NCBI GenBank assembly: GCA_937888895.1
Contig: CALASV010000233.1
Location: 1-6,164, forward strand
Length of the DNA stretch: 6,164 bases
Direction of reading: 5' to 3'
DNA from: an uncultured Clostridia bacterium
GTDB lineage: Bacteria; Bacillota; Clostridia; Lachnospirales; Lachnospiraceae
Under the pieces are notes generated by a model. The model saw nothing but the letters and a program-made list of their open reading frames with translations. It did no database searches and was not told the origin of the DNA. Numbering within the stretch: the first letter of the stretch is position 1; each line of letters opens with the position of its first letter. Of the stretch, positions 5,494 to 6,164 are shown piece after piece. Position numbers and translations under genes: made by a program.

Positions 5494-6164
5494 TTGGAGC
5501 AAAAATACGCACTACAGCACGGATAAATCTTTGCAACAGACTAGTTTTCAGCATATCTGATGTAACTTCCATGCACTTTGTAAGCGTATCTTCGATATCT
5601 GTTTTTAGTAATTTTACAGCATCACATTGATACATCCATACACCATTTTCAAAGTGATGTACAAGACTACGATAATCCAAATTAATCGTTCCAATCATTG
5701 CATAAGCATCATCTACAAGATAACTCTTTGCATGAACAAATCCAGGTTCATATTCATATATCTTCACTCCTGCTACCATAAGTCGATGATAGAAGCTCCG
5801 TGTCATACCAAATACTAACTTTTTATCTGGAATATGTGGAACAATAATTCTTACATCCACGCCACGAAGTGCAGCATTTTCCAAACTGACACAAAGATCA
5901 TTATCTATAATCAGATACGGCGAAGTCATCCATGCATATCTCGTAGCACTAGAGAGCATATTTTGAATTACACTTTTTCCAACTCTACGTTCATAAATCG
6001 GATGAGGACCATCGCCAAACGGAATAATGTATCCTTGTGCCGAAATTTTTTGTTGTTCAGGATACCAATCATTTCTTATTTCTGGTATTTTTCTCACATT
6101 GATACCAAAATCTACAAGAAACAACTTTGTCAACTCCCAAACAGCTTCCCCCTCCAATCGAATT
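5486..6164 (-). CDS. cls: Cardiolipin synthase, C-terminal part (partial, 5' end outside window)
   Basis: A membrane enzyme of the phospholipase D superfamily that joins two phosphatidylglycerols into cardiolipin and glycerol. Its last 225 residues are visible, a little under half of a typical 480-510-residue Cls. The first visible residues, IRLEGEAVWELTKLFL, match the conserved end of the first PLD domain. The second PLD domain carries the full HKD motif HAKSYLVDDAYAMIGTINLD, i.e. HxKx4Dx6GxxN with Thr in the usual Ser position, and upstream it has SPYLIIDND and the strand VDVRIIVPHIPDKK. The C-terminus RIFAPML resembles the usual RLLSPLL ending, so the 3' end is intact. The TTG at 6157 is an internal Leu codon, not a start: the frame stays open to the window edge and the residues before it fit the family. 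The visible portion shows no damage. Confidence 0.93.
   Translation of the reverse strand, partial: IRLEGEAVWELTKLFLVDFGINVRKIPEIRNDWYPEQQKISAQGYIIPFGDGPHPIYERRVGKSVIQNMLSSATRYAWMTSPYLIIDNDLCVSLENAALRGVDVRIIVPHIPDKKLVFGMTRSFYHRLMVAGVKIYEYEPGFVHAKSYLVDDAYAMIGTINLDYRSLVHHFENGVWMYQCDAVKLLKTDIEDTLTKCMEVTSDMLKTSLLQRFIRAVVRIFAPML

Noticed and set aside
3797..5818. Several short plus-strand frames (61-78 codons) over the permease 1, ATPase 1 and cls regions
   Set aside because: All are antisense to strongly supported genes, and none has a family signature or a suitable upstream site.
6155..6157. TTG as the start of the cardiolipin synthase frame
   Set aside because: The frame stays open to the window edge, and the residues on both sides (IRLEGEAVW) match the conserved interior of Cls, so this is an internal leucine codon.

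Overview
The window is low-GC DNA (roughly mid-30s % by eye) with AGGAGG-type ribosome binding sites, tightly packed genes and a BcrA-like ABC-2 system. This fits a Firmicute, most likely a gut-type Clostridia (Lachnospiraceae-like). That assignment rests on style, not on a marker gene. Every credible gene lies on the minus strand, so transcription runs from high to low coordinates. No RNA genes, insertion sequences, CRISPR arrays or origins were seen. The only non-coding stretch above 100 bases is about 1834-1986.

In order of transcription: (1) 6164-5486, the C-terminal part of a cardiolipin synthase (cls), whose 5' end lies beyond the window. (2) 5461-1987, a four-gene ABC operon in the order ATPase 1, permease 1, ATPase 2, permease 2. 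The two ATPases are clear paralogues (about 65% identical over the first 200 residues by hand count) and so are the two permeases, so this is an old tandem duplication of one ATPase+permease module. Both modules keep a 1-base gap between the ATPase stop and the permease start. (3) 1984-1943, a strong A/T-flanked hairpin just after the last permease stop, which closes the ABC operon. (4) About 1942-1834, an AT-rich promoter region for the next unit, with a possible 11-bp-period direct repeat. (5) 1833-92, an OmpR-family response regulator and its histidine kinase joined by a 4-base ATGA overlap. (6) 86-1, the start of a further membrane protein, cut by the window edge.

The likely joint theme is the cell envelope: phospholipid synthesis, two BcrAB-like ABC-2 transporter modules, and a two-component system whose kinase has only a very short extracytoplasmic loop. 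Such combinations often serve antimicrobial-peptide sensing and resistance, but no substrate or regulatory link can be read from the sequence. I see nothing that demands a new type of system. The points most worth a second look are the doubled ABC module next to cls, the response-regulator start site, the terminator and direct repeat before the regulator gene, and the truncated membrane protein after the kinase.
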